Origin: Nymphaea colorata
Taxonomy: Eukaryota; Streptophyta; Magnoliopsida; Nymphaeales; Nymphaeaceae
Direction of reading: 5' to 3'
Assembly (NCBI RefSeq): GCF_008831285.2
Contig: NC_045146.1
Location: 10,984,972 to 11,048,971, forward strand
DNA: 64,000 nt
In this document: positions 1 to 9,989 of the stretch, in pieces
Position numbering within the stretch: position 1 is the stretch's first letter
Layout of the letters: each line of letters starts with the position of its first letter
Made by a program: the position numbers and the translations under genes
Notes under the pieces: model-generated
Databases searched by the model: none
Told to the model about the DNA's origin: nothing
The model's input: only the letters and a program-made list of their open reading frames with translations

Positions 1-319
1 GACGTGTGATCAAGAAGAAGTTGATGAACCCTACACTTAGTTGCCTAAGGAAGAATCTATGCTCGTACTAAGTCATTTGGCTAAGGTATATAAGCATAAT
101 TGACATCGGATTATCGTGACACAAAATTATCTCAATTAGGTTCCTATACCCAATTTTCTAAAAAGAAAAAAAAATTATTTCATGATAGATATTGATGTGC
201 GTGAAACCTTATGTGATGATTTATAACCTCATTCCACACATCTACTTCATATTGTCTTTGTCAACCTAGTCAATGTTTTCCACTAATTCAATCTTTATCT
301 TTTAGAGTCATCATTCAAG
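1..319 (+). other. Untranslated leader of the Tat-like element
   Basis: AT-rich sequence upstream of the first retrotransposon ORF, with no coding frame or PBS that I recognise. It probably belongs to the element's internal 5' untranslated region. The LTR and PBS would lie further upstream, outside the window. Confidence 0.4.
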
Positions 320-1525
320 ATGTATTCTTTCCAACCTGGTGTCACATTCCCTTATGATCACATCCTCTTTGGGGAAGGTCCCGAACAATCCACCTATATT
401 TCTCTTGAGTCTAAACCATTGGCTCCGGAATGGTATCGGACTTGGCATCCCACCTTCTCTCAGACGTTTCCTTCTTACTTTGAAGAATGTGGGCTAGAGA
501 CAGTGGCAGCTGGAGGAATGCAATCAGTTGATGGAAATTTGGTATATGCAATCGCCGAGCGTTGGAACCCAAGGACCTCCTCTTTTTTGTTTCCATGGGG
601 AGAAATGACAATATTACTAGATGAATTTGCCGAAATACTAGACCTCCCTACCCCAACTTGCGACCCAAATGATCTATTGGAAAAACAATTCCTTATGAAC
701 CCAACCAAGGTCAATGCAAATGACCTCATTGGTCACTTTACTGGACGAAAAACTTGGCCTTTAGTAGAAAACTATGAAAATCAAAGCATCAACATGAAAA
801 ATTTGTATGAAGCATTTGGAACCTATGTTGAACCTTCTACCCTACCTCGAAAAGCCATAGGGAGAATTAAACTTTGTACGATGCTCTGCACAGTAGGAGT
901 GACGTTTTTTACCAATGGAAGTAACCTTTTAGATGTCTGTATTGCCCAACTTTTTCGGGTATGGGGGGCATAGAGGGACCCGACACTTGTCAGTAGTAAT
1001 GACAGCCTTAGCCTTCCTTTACCGAGGACTCACCCGCTTTACCATTGGAGATACCGACTTTATAGAAGGATGCACATATGTTTTACAATTGTGGTTCCTC
1101 AAGCATGCGGGACCCGAAGCCAGTCTATTCAGAAACACTGATGGATCATTGACAACCTTAGAGCAATACCGTTGTTTGATCGAGCAATTGAATGAAGGAG
1201 AGATCATTTGGGACGATCGTGATCATCGGCAGAACCTACCCCGATACACTCACCATCATCATGGGCCCCTTACTTCATAGTTGATTATTGTGCTGATAGA
1301 TGTATGAGACAGTTCTCTCAAAGGCAGAAGATGGTCTCTGTGCATGCACCAATTGGAGCTATTCCCGAATTCGACCTTAGTTCTCCTCAATGGACGGCAT
1401 TGTTTGCAGTAGCTCGACAAGAATAGAAGATACAGATATCATACACTTGGTTCATAGGCCCAGTGGTGAAGAATGAATATGCTGAGTGGTGGGATGCCAA
1501 CCGACCACCATCCATCCTTCCCTAA
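320..1525 (+). pseudogene. Retrotransposon ORF1 with plant mobile domain, broken by frameshifts
   Basis: The reading starts at ATG 320. It changes frame near 930-973, returns to the first frame near 1260-1271, and carries a stop near 1424 before ending about 1525. Residues around AIAERWNPRTSSFLFPWGEM, followed by a leucine/aspartate-rich stretch, match the conserved core of the plant mobile domain (W-x-P-x-T-x-x-F-x-F-P-x-GEMT pattern). This domain is found in plant transposons and in MAIN-like host proteins. Tat/Ogre elements carry an extra ORF before gag, and its place here 100 bp ahead of gag fits that. Function in the element is unknown. Pseudogene status is clear; the family assignment is from motif reading only. 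Confidence 0.65.
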
Positions 1526-1627
1526 AAATTTTATGTTGTCAACTTTGTAATCCGTCTATCGTTGTCATCTTTATTAGTATCTTTGGATGTAACTTTTAAA
1601 ACTTGTAATGCAATATGAACCTTCATT

Positions 1628-3400
1628 TTGTCATCATGTCCATCCAATAGCTCTATTTTCTTGTGTCATAGAGGTGAATACTTGAAAGCCAACAAGATGG
1701 TTGAAACTAGATCGCAAGCTAAGCAAGCTCCTCAAAATGAGGCTTCATCTTCTGAACTCCTGCCAGAAACACTTGGCCTACCAGCAATCGAGCCAGAAGC
1801 TTACCATATGTTCTGTTTGTTCATGGAGCGATTCATGAAAGAGCAAGAAGAGCAAAATGCCTTGATGGTTACTCCAGAGCCAGAGAATGAAAAGGCTGCC
1901 AAGCAGAAAAGAAAGAAGAAGAAGAACAAGTCCTCTCCTACAGATCAGGATGAAGACTATTTGAGTTCGGATTCGGCAATTAGTAAGGAAGAAAAACCCG
2001 AACTGCTTCCTCTCAAAAAGAAAAAGACAACAAATAAAAACAAAAAGAGAAAAGAAATTATGATAGAAAGCAGCTCACCTAGTCCTATCACCACTGAAAA
2101 TTCGGAAGAGAAGCCCAAAAGGAAGAGAAAGTCTACCAAGAAAGGCAAAAGGACCAAGAAGTACATCCCTAGCAGTAGCTCAGACAGTGAGAGTTCTGAA
2201 GAAAAAGTAAAGAAGATAAAGGGCAAGAAGAAAAAGACCAAGCCAGAATTGGTCGAATCAAGTGATGATGAAAGTCCGACTAAGCACAGATTCTATGAAA
2301 TGGAAAAAAGAATGAACAATCTTGAGCTTAGGGGGAAGGGAAAACGTTCATATTCATGTGAGGACTACTACCTTGGCATTGAAGGGGACGAAGACGTGAA
2401 AGGCCTGCCCAGAGAATTCATCAGATATGATGGAACCACTTGCCCACACGTTCATCTTTCAACCTTTTTCAATGATTGCTACAAAATTCGGACAAATAAC
2501 AGAGCTTTGTTCTGATATTTTTCAAGAAGTCTTGAAGGCATTGCCGCACAATGGTACAAAGAAAATGTCAATCCAATCGAGCTGAAGGAGTTTGACAAGT
2601 TGATTAACATGTTTGTTGAAAGATTTGAACAAAATGCTCCCATGGCTCCAACCCTCAGTACCATTTGCAGTCTTCATCAGAAACAGAGAGAAAAGGCTCG
2701 GGAATTCATCCAAAAATGGAGAATTCAATACAATAAGATGAAGGAGCCCATTTCTAAGACACAAGCCTTGTCACTCATTAGAAAAAATCTTGCCCAACCC
2801 TTGAAAAGTCTCATCCGCAATGCCCCAATCAAAACCTTTGCTGAGTTGATTGAACAAGCAAACTCGATAGAAGAAGGGATTGAGGAAAGAGATTTTGATG
2901 GAATTATTGCTCCTAAGTACAAAGAAGATGGGAAGAAAGGAGGAAGGACACAGCTGCCTGCATACTTCATAGCCAATGCTGGCATTAGAAATGACCATGG
3001 CAATAACTACAAGCATGACAAGGAAGTCAGTTTCAAGAAGAACACGTAGTTTGTCAAAGGCGACGATGAAAGGAAAAACAAACACCCAGGTTGGAGCTAT
3101 GACCGGACATTCACTCCTCTGAGCCAGTCCCGGGAGAAGATCTTGGAATACCTTCTCGCCAAAGGAACTATAGTCTTGCCAAAAGTATCAGAGCCTCCGA
3201 AAATGATGGGAGGAAATAAAGAAAAACTGTGCAAGTTTCATCGTACCCCTGGTCATGACACTGAGGATTGTTTTGTCATCAAAAATATTATTCAAGACTT
3301 CATCAACAAAGATCTCAAGATTTGTGATGATAGGACCCCTGAGATACTAAGGAATCCATTCCCTGACTACGGAAAGGTGGCAGTGGCCATGATCACTACA
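1628..3400 (+). pseudogene. gag: Tat-type gag (capsid/nucleocapsid) with in-frame stops
   Basis: The N-terminal 200 residues are strongly charged and lysine/serine/glutamate-rich, with KKKKK and SSSDSESSEE-like runs. A retrotransposon gag capsid core follows (…GIAAQWY…, MFVERFEQ, EKAREFIQKWR). Near 3230 is CKFHRTPGHDTEDC, the C-x-FH-x(4)-H-x(4)-C form of gag knuckle typical of Tat/Ogre elements. All parts lie in one frame, but stops at 2513-2515 and 3047-3049 cut it. The second looks like CAG to TAG. Translation could begin at 1628 or at the internal ATG near 1697. The frame continues into protease without a separate start, as expected for a gag-pro fusion. Confidence 0.8.
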
Positions 3401-3689
3401 GGCACTCCACAAGAGCACATTCGACCTTATATTGAGAGCAGTTCACACAAAGTCATGGTGGTAGACCAAGGAAAGGAAGCTCTGGATTTCATTGCTATGA
3501 TGAATTGCAGGATAGAAAGTTTGCCCAAGAAACGTCCCATGATTCTGAAGACTTTTATCTTACAAGGTGACGAATCATCAAATAACTCCTCAGATGAAGA
3601 TCCATGCTATTTGGACATTCTCCCCTTGAAAAAGCGTATGGATGAGGGAGACTCAGTTCAAGCTTTTAAAAATCAATCAATTACCTTCT

Positions 3690-4030
3690 CAGAAAAAGAC
3701 CTCTCAAAATGGGGATATTTCCATAAAGATGCTCTTTACATCGTTGTTCAGGTCAATGGGATGACGGTGCCACATGTTTTGATTGATGGAGGAAGTGGTT
3801 TGAATATTTGTCCTGATCTCACGGCTAAAACATTGGGGTTTCGTAAAAACAAATATCGCTCAAATGATATCAAGATCTACGGATATGATGGCCAAAGCAT
3901 GAATAACAAATGTACTCTCGATATGAATGTGACCATCGAAAATACTAGCCATCACATTATGTTTCATGTGGTAGATGTGCCACCATCATATAACTTACTT
4001 TTAGGACAACCTTGGGTCTACCAAATATGA
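3690..4030 (+). pseudogene. Retroviral-type aspartic protease domain
   Basis: The domain begins about DALYIVVQVNG and carries the active-site region VLIDGGSGLNICP. The aspartate codon is at about 3784; the usual D-S-G/D-T-G triplet is replaced by D-G-G, a form also seen in plant Tat elements. The flap/hydrophobic end is NLLLGQPWVYQ. The stop at 4028-4030 sits where an arginine codon would be expected (CGA to TGA). It is continuous with gag upstream and with a linker downstream (4031-4450). Confidence 0.75.
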
Positions 4031-4120
4031 GGAGTCTCATCCACTCTTCATCAATGCCTCAAATGGAATTTTGGCACATCAGTCATCACTATACGTGCTG
4101 AGGATCCAACCGAAAGGATA

Positions 4121-4450
4121 GTGCAACCAATGCTCCCTAGGCCAATTGATCTAGTGAATGTACCCATCATAAGAACAACAAAGGACGGATCTTTGGAAGA
4201 ATGGATGCAAAACATAAAGATAGGCGAATCATCTGAAAGTGCCCATATTGTTTTGAGCAATCATGCAAGTTACCAAGAACATCATTTATGTATTCATTTC
4301 ACAAAAAATCCTAAAGGTTTTCAGTTGCTTCTGAAAGGCGGCTACCGTCCATTCACTGGCCTCGAAAAAAATGAAAATGGCATCTTGCATCCGATTAGCA
4401 TCCCTTTTCAGATGAACACGAGAGGACTGAGATATCATGAAGGAATTTGA
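4121..4450 (+). pseudogene. Protease-RT linker with G-patch-like tail
   Basis: This open stretch follows the protease in the same frame and ends with a stop at 4448-4450. The last residues (TRGLRYHEGI) resemble a degenerate G-patch, a glycine-rich motif that often sits between protease and RT in Tat/Ogre elements. Nothing else is recognisable. It could be the true end of the gag-pro exon if the putative intron downstream is real. Confidence 0.45.
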
Positions 4451-4596
4451 AGAAGATCTTGGGGGCTAATAGTATTCACTTTTGTTTCAAATCTTCCCAT
4501 GAATTTTGTAATTTTAAACATCTTTTTGTCTAGTCTCATGAATCTTTTGTTGTCAATTTTAATTTCGTCCAACTCTTTCCTTTATCCTCTTTACAG
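4451..4596 (+). other. Putative Ogre-type intron between protease and RT
   Basis: This short T-rich block has no coding similarity and separates the gag-pro end from the RT part in the same frame. It ends with a pyrimidine-rich tract and TTTACAG at 4590-4596, a very good 3' splice site, directly before the segment that leads into RT. Candidate 5' sites include GTATTC near 4467. Ogre elements are known to splice an intron at this place. The donor position is my guess. Confidence 0.4.
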
Positions 4597-5840
4597 GATG
4601 TCAGAACTCAATATGTCTGAGTTTATTCTTTTTCCACGGAAGTCCCCCCAGAAAGCATTTATCGAACAAGTAGTCGGTGAAAGGGATTCTATGACAATAC
4701 TCGAGCCAGAATTGCCAGAATTCACTCATATTCAGAAACAAGAACATCCCTTATCTTTGGTTAACGATCCAATTGAAGAGATTAATATTGGAACCAGTGA
4801 AGTTCCTAAAATTCTTCAAATTGGCACCAGTTTGTCAGTAGATGAGAAGAAAAGATTGGTGGACTTTATTATAAGTAACCAAGAAGCTTTTGCTTGGACT
4901 TATGAAGATATGCCAGTTTTAGACCCCTGGTTGGTCGAGCAACGTTTGCCTTTAAATCCTAATTGCAAGCCGATTAAGCAAAAATTGTGCAAGCTTGACC
5001 CTCAACTAGAAGGCCCTGTAAAAGAAGGACTAGAGGACCTGCTAAAGGCAAAATTCATTCGTGCCATTGATTACCCCGAATGGTTGGCGAACATCGTGGT
5101 GGTCCCCAACAAAAATGACAAAGTCAGGTTGTGCATCGACTTTCGAGACTTGAACAAAGCCACACCGAAAGATGATTATCCTCTTCCAAACATTGATCTG
5201 TTGGTAGACAGTACTGCAGGCCATGCAATGTTTTCTTTCGTGGATGGATATTCGGGATATAATCAGATCAAATTAGCAGTCAAAGATCAACTTAAGACCG
5301 CTTTTACTACACCCTGGGGCACTTTTTGTTACACGGTAATGCCATTTGGGTTGAAGAATGCTGGAGCAACCTATCAAAGAGCCATGGCTGCCATCTTCCA
5401 TGATCAGATGCATAAAATCATGGATGCGTATATCAATGACATATTGATCAAATCCAAGACGAGAGAATATCACATTGAAACTCTTGCCCAAGTATTCGAG
5501 AGGCTTTTACAGTATAAGCTTCGCTTGAATCCTCAAAAGTGTGTGTTTGGGGTTGAGTCAGGCAAACTCTTAGGTTTCATAGCCAGTAAGAAGGGGATTG
5601 AAATGGATCTTACCAAAGCTAAGGCAATAATCGATATGCCACCACCTACCAATATCAAGGAGTTGCGAAGCTTGCAAGGACGAATCCAATCCATCAGACG
5701 ATTCATTTCCAATCTGGCTATGAAATGCGAGCCATTGAACCAGCTGCTGAGGAAAGATGTCAAGTTTGAATGGGGTTTTGAATGCCAACAGTCATTCGAA
5801 AGGATCAAGAAATACCTTCTAAATCCACCAATTCTAAAAC
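4597..5840 (+). pseudogene. Ty3-gypsy reverse transcriptase domain, catalytic motif damaged
   Basis: Canonical gypsy RT landmarks appear in order: EGLEDLLKAKFIRAIDYPEW, VRLCIDFRDLNKATPKDDYP, FVDGYSGYNQI, TPWGTFCYTVMPFGLKNAGA, and the catalytic turn at 5429-5440. The catalytic motif reads Y-I-N-D instead of Y-x-D-D, because the third codon is AAT (5435-5437) where GAT is expected, so the enzyme would be dead even without the stops. The thumb/connection region follows to about 5840 (LLGFIASKKGIEMD, LRSLQGRI). It reads without interruption into RNase H. Confidence 0.88.
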
Positions 5841-6240
5841 CACCAACATTGGGTAGACCATTGTTGCTTTACATCACAATGAATGAGTCAGCATGTGGCG
5901 GCTTTTTGGCACAATATGAGGAAGGAAGTCGCATCGAACATGCAATCTATTACATTAGCAAGACTTTTGTTCAGTATGAAAAGAAGTACTCTCCAATAGA
6001 AAAAACTTGTCTGGCATTGGCTTGGATGTGTCAGAAGTTGAGACATTATTTATTAGCTTGTGAGGTTAAGATACTCTCCAAACTAAATCCTCTCAAGTAC
6101 ATCTTGGAACAACTATTCTTTAATGGGTGTATCGCCAAATGGCAAGTTCTGTTGATGCAATACGATCTTGAATATGTGTCTCAAAAGTCAATCAAAGGAC
6201 AAGCAATTATGGATCAGTTAGCAGACTTCCCTCAGTACGA
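5841..6240 (+). pseudogene. First (gypsy-type) RNase H domain
   Basis: The domain starts at RPLLLYITMNESACGGFLAQ. It continues with the gypsy RNase H landmarks YYISKTFVQYEKKYSPIEKT and CLALAWMCQKLRHYL, and ends near a QAIMDQLADFP stretch. It is degenerate at the expected acidic residues but in frame with RT. In Tat/Ogre elements this first RNase H is followed by a second, archaeal-type one, as here. Confidence 0.75.
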
Positions 6241-6294
6241 AGAAATCAGAACAAATGATGAGTTTTCAGATAAACATGTACTAAGATTGGAAAT

Positions 6295-6700
6295 GATTCC
6301 GATATGGAAGATGTACTTTGATGGGTCCAGAAATGTGATGGGAGCAGACATCGGCATCTTACTCATCACTTCGGAAAACGAAATGATCCCATACTCTTTG
6401 AAACTTGATTTTTCATGTACCCATAACATGGCTGAATATGAAGCCCTCATACAAGGACTTCGTTCTTTATTGAATTTTCAAGTGAAAAGAGTGCATGTTT
6501 TCGTCGACTCTCAGCTTATTATAAACCAAGTGAATGGAGAATGACAAGTCAAAGATGAAAAGTTGGTGCCATATCAAGAAATCGCTACCTCCTTAATCCG
6601 TCAATTTGAAGAAGTACAATTGGCTCACGTAAAGAGAGAAGGTAACCCTATTGCGGATGGCCTCGCAAGCTTAGGATCCACCATCACTTTTCAAAGCAAT
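6295..6700 (+). pseudogene. Second (archaeal-type) RNase H domain, split by a stop
   Basis: The RNase H fold is recognisable from the order of its acidic motifs: MYFDGSRN (first Asp), HNMAEYEALIQG (Glu), VHVFVDSQLIINQVNG (second Asp) and GNPIADGLASLGS (last Asp). The stop at 6542-6544 falls between the third and fourth motifs at a position where tryptophan is expected, i.e. TGG to TGA. Having both this domain and the gypsy RNase H is the hallmark of the Tat lineage. Confidence 0.8.
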
Positions 6701-6899
6701 CAAGCAATCCGTTCTTTTGAGATTGGAAGATTAAAACACATTGTGTTTGAAATGATGGTGCATGTTCATCATATCCAAGGGGGGAATACGCCTTGGTACT
6801 ATGACATCAAAAGGTACATTGAAAGCGGAGAATTCCCGGCTGAAATGCTTAAAAATGAACAAAAAGCAATACAACGTATGTCAACGAGGTACTTTATCC

Positions 6900-8036
6900 T
6901 AGCAGGGGTATTATAGAGACGTGGATTTAGCACTGAATACTCTCGGTGCCTTGATGAAGATGAGGCGAAGGAAGTCATCGAAGAATCACATCAAGGAGAT
7001 TGTGGGGGCCATGTTGGTTACCAAACTCTCACCAAACAAATAATTCGAGCAGGATATTATTAGCCTACCATGCAAAAAGACTGTCACTAATACGTCAAAA
7101 GATGCAAATAATGCCAACTGCATGTTCCAGTGACCCATGCCCCAGCCTCTCACTTGCATTCTGTGACATCTCCTTGGCCATTTTCAATGTGGGCCTTTGA
7201 CGTAGTTGTACCGATATCCCATGCAGCTTCCAATGGTCATAAGTATTTTCTTGCTGCAACAGACTATTTTACCAAGTGGGTAGAAGTCGTCACACTTAGA
7301 ACAGTGGAAGGACGTCATGTAGTGTCCTTCATTCACAAAAATCTTCTTTGCAGATTTGGAGTCCCTCATGATATAATATCTGATAACGAAACTCATTTCA
7401 AGAATGAAAAGATGAGGCAATTGTGCAGCAAGTACCACATCACGCACTATTTTTCAGCTCCTTATTACCCCCGAGGCAATGGACAAGCAGAGACTACCAA
7501 CAAGATCCTGATCCACATCTTAGAACGGACAGTAGAAACTGGAAGAGATTGGCATGAAAAGATGTATAACGCTCTATGGGCATATCGCACCACTATGAGA
7601 ACTCCAACAAATGCCACTCCAGCAGAGTTAGTCTATGGAACATAAGTGGTTCTACCATTACATGTGTTGAAACCTGCCTTGAAGTTTGCTTCTCTCATAG
7701 AGCTCCCTCTTACTCAATATCAGCAGAAAAGGCTAATGCAGCTCGATTTGCTAGTTGAAAAGAGGCTAAAAGCGGCTAAACATGCTGAAGCTTATCGTCA
7801 AAGGGTAGCCAGACAATTTGCCAAGTCAGTTATCGAGAGAAAGTTCAAAGTAAATGATTCGGTCCTACGATCTGCGGTGTACCTTAGAGGACGACCATGA
7901 GGCAAGTTGGCATTGGGAAGGCCCGTATGTCATTAAGGAAGCTTTGCCCCACAATTCATACCAACTAATCGATGATGATGGGGTGGAACTTGCCGATCCT
8001 GTTAATGCCCTTCACCTCAAGAAATTTTATGTCTAG
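6900..8036 (+). pseudogene. Retrotransposon integrase (HHCC zinc finger and DDE core)
   Basis: The zinc-binding H-H-C-C part is readable at about 6985-7119 (ESHQGDCGGHVGY … CKQCQ) despite stops at 7063 (TGG to TAG) and 7084 (CAA to TAA). The core catalytic residues are at 7199 (FD), 7382 (SDNETHF) and 7490 (GNGQAETTNK). The last two are 35 residues apart, the classic D(35)E spacing. A stop at 7643 and a frameshift near 7860 break the C-terminal part, which then reads to TAG at 8034-8036 and ends …VNALHLKKFYV. It lies immediately upstream of the 3' minisatellite. Confidence 0.85.
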
Positions 8037-8175
8037 TTCTCTTGTATTCACTTTCCAATCAATGTCAAACATTTGTGTTTCCACTTCGATTATTCAATCT
8101 AGATTCTTCCCAGTCGTAAAACATGACAATTACACTAGGGCATTTTTTTTTATTATTATCGCCCAGGGCTTGAGA

Positions 8176-8417
8176 GCAACCCGTGCAGGTAAAGGGTTAA
8201 ACCTGCAATATGAGGGCAACCCATGCAGGTTAAGGGGTTAAACCTGCAATGCAAGTCAAAGCAACCCATACAGGCAAAGGGGTTAAACCTGTGGTACAAG
8301 CGAAAGCAACCCACACAGTTAAAGGGTTCAACTTGTGATGCAAGCCAAGGCAACCCATTCAGAGGGGTTAAACCTGAATTTGAAATCGGCAAACCCGTGC
8401 AGGTAAGGGGTTAAATC
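8176..8417 (+). repeat. Minisatellite, six copies of a 40-45 bp unit
   Basis: Units start with GCAACCC at about 8176, 8216, 8261, 8306, 8350 and 8389 and contain a shared GGGTTAAACCTG core. They lie between the end of pol and the LTR-type sequence. Tandem repeats in this 3' untranslated position are common in Tat/Ogre elements. The GGGTTAAACC core is nearly palindromic. Confidence 0.9.
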
Positions 8418-8420
8418 TCC

Positions 8421-9340
8421 CCATGGCCAAAGGAGATAGCACTCAACCTCTTTTTAGAGACAAGAGGCTATGCTCAAGTGCACCGGGAGCATGAGAAGAT
8501 GAGATGATATTTTATTTTATGATCAAATCATACTCTTTCAAGTATTCTTGTTGTTGTTATTTTTCATTAATATGTTCTTATTATTATGTTATTCTTTTTT
8601 CTTGAACATAGTCTTGTTGATTGTTTCCATTTTCTCTTCTCATCTTCATCTCCCCATGGCCAAAAAAGATAGCACTCAGCCTCTTTTTAGAGACAAGAGG
8701 CTATGCTCAAGTGCACCGGGTGCATGAGAAGATGAGATGATATTTTATTTTATGATCAAATTATGCTCTTTCAAGTATTCTTGTTGTTGTTGTTCTTTCC
8801 CTTCATGAATATATTCTTATTGTTATTGTTATTTCCTTTCTTCAATATAATCTTCTTCTTGTTATTTTCTTTTCTTTCTTCCTCCTCTTCCCATGACCAA
8901 AGGAGATAGCACCCAATCTCTTTTAATAGACAAGAGGCTATGCTCAAGTGCATTGGGAGCATGGAAGGATGAAATGATCTTTCATTTCGTGATTGAATCA
9001 TGCTTTCTCTTTTATTAAATATGCTTTTGTTTTTCTTTCTATACTTTCTCCTCATCTTTATCTCCCTATGGCTAAAGGAGGTAGCACTCAATCTCTTTTT
9101 AAAGACAAGAGGCTATGATCAAGTGCACCGGGAGCATGGAAAGATGAGATGATCTTTCATTTTAATAATGTTCTTTCTTTTTATTAATACATTCTTGTTG
9201 TTCTTTGGCTTCCTCTTATTTTCCTCTATTCCTTATTTCTCCATGGCCAAAGGAGATATCTCTCAATATCTATTTTAGAGTCAAGAGGTTATACTCAAGT
9301 GCACCGGAAAAATGAGAAGATGAGGTGACATATCATTTCA
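8421..9340 (+). repeat. Five LTR subrepeats anchored on CCATGGCCAAAGGAGATAGC
   Basis: Units begin at about 8421, 8654, 8891, 9066 and 9241, spaced 233, 237, 175 and 175 bp. Each has the same order: CCATGGCCAAAGGAGATAGC, an AAGAGGCTATGCTCAAGTGC block, and GAGCATG..AAGATGAGATGA, then a T-rich spacer. Reverse-complement copies occur at 58060-58545 and 51893-51980 in the solo LTR, so the array belongs to the LTR (probably R/U5) of this Tat family. Confidence 0.88.
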
Positions 9341-9989
9341 TAGTTACATCATGTCCTCCTTCCTAATTGAACCTTGCACTTTCCGTCATCCTCTTTCTCT
9401 TTTTTCTTTCTTGAATATTGTCTATATATTTTCCATGCATAGTTGTTTGGTTTTCTACTTATATGTGAATGTATGATAGGAATGAAAGTGTGGTTTGGAG
9501 ACTCTTTATTTTCATATTAATTTTTGAGGTTGGGACTTGTCCAACCTGGGATAAACCCTCACGAAAATGTACATGTTAATATGCATTTGCATGTCATTTT
9601 GCGCTAGTTTCATTCTTAATCATCCCATTAAAAACCCTAACGAGTGTCTCGTTATGTTGCTTGTTTTCTTCCATACCCAACGGTGGAAGAAATATATCTC
9701 TTACAACAAACTAAATAATAACATTCTATGTTTATTTTCCAAAATATTTTCAAAAGGAACCTTCTAACATGGCCTTAGGGACTTAGCTTAGACTCTTCTA
9801 TGAGTCCAAGCTCCCATCCGGCCCACATTAAACTTGAAGTTGGTAATTTTAAGTTGTTCCTTGATTTCTAATCTTGTGATGGTATGGATGTATACACAGG
9901 TTATATACATCTATGTCAACATGATGACCCCCCATCTTTCTCTCTCTATGCTTTCACTTTCCATTTTATAAATTTTCATATGTGCATCA

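Noticed and set aside
1957-2241. Minus-strand frame rich in F, L and S
   Set aside because: It is the antisense shadow of the lysine/serine-rich gag N-terminus and has no independent support.
8176-8417. CRISPR-like array
   Set aside because: The repeats are adjacent, without unique spacers, and lie in the 3' region of a plant retrotransposon. It is a minisatellite.
8771-9091. Minus-strand frame of 106 codons rich in K, N and E
   Set aside because: Arises from T-rich spacers of the LTR subrepeats; low-complexity peptide.
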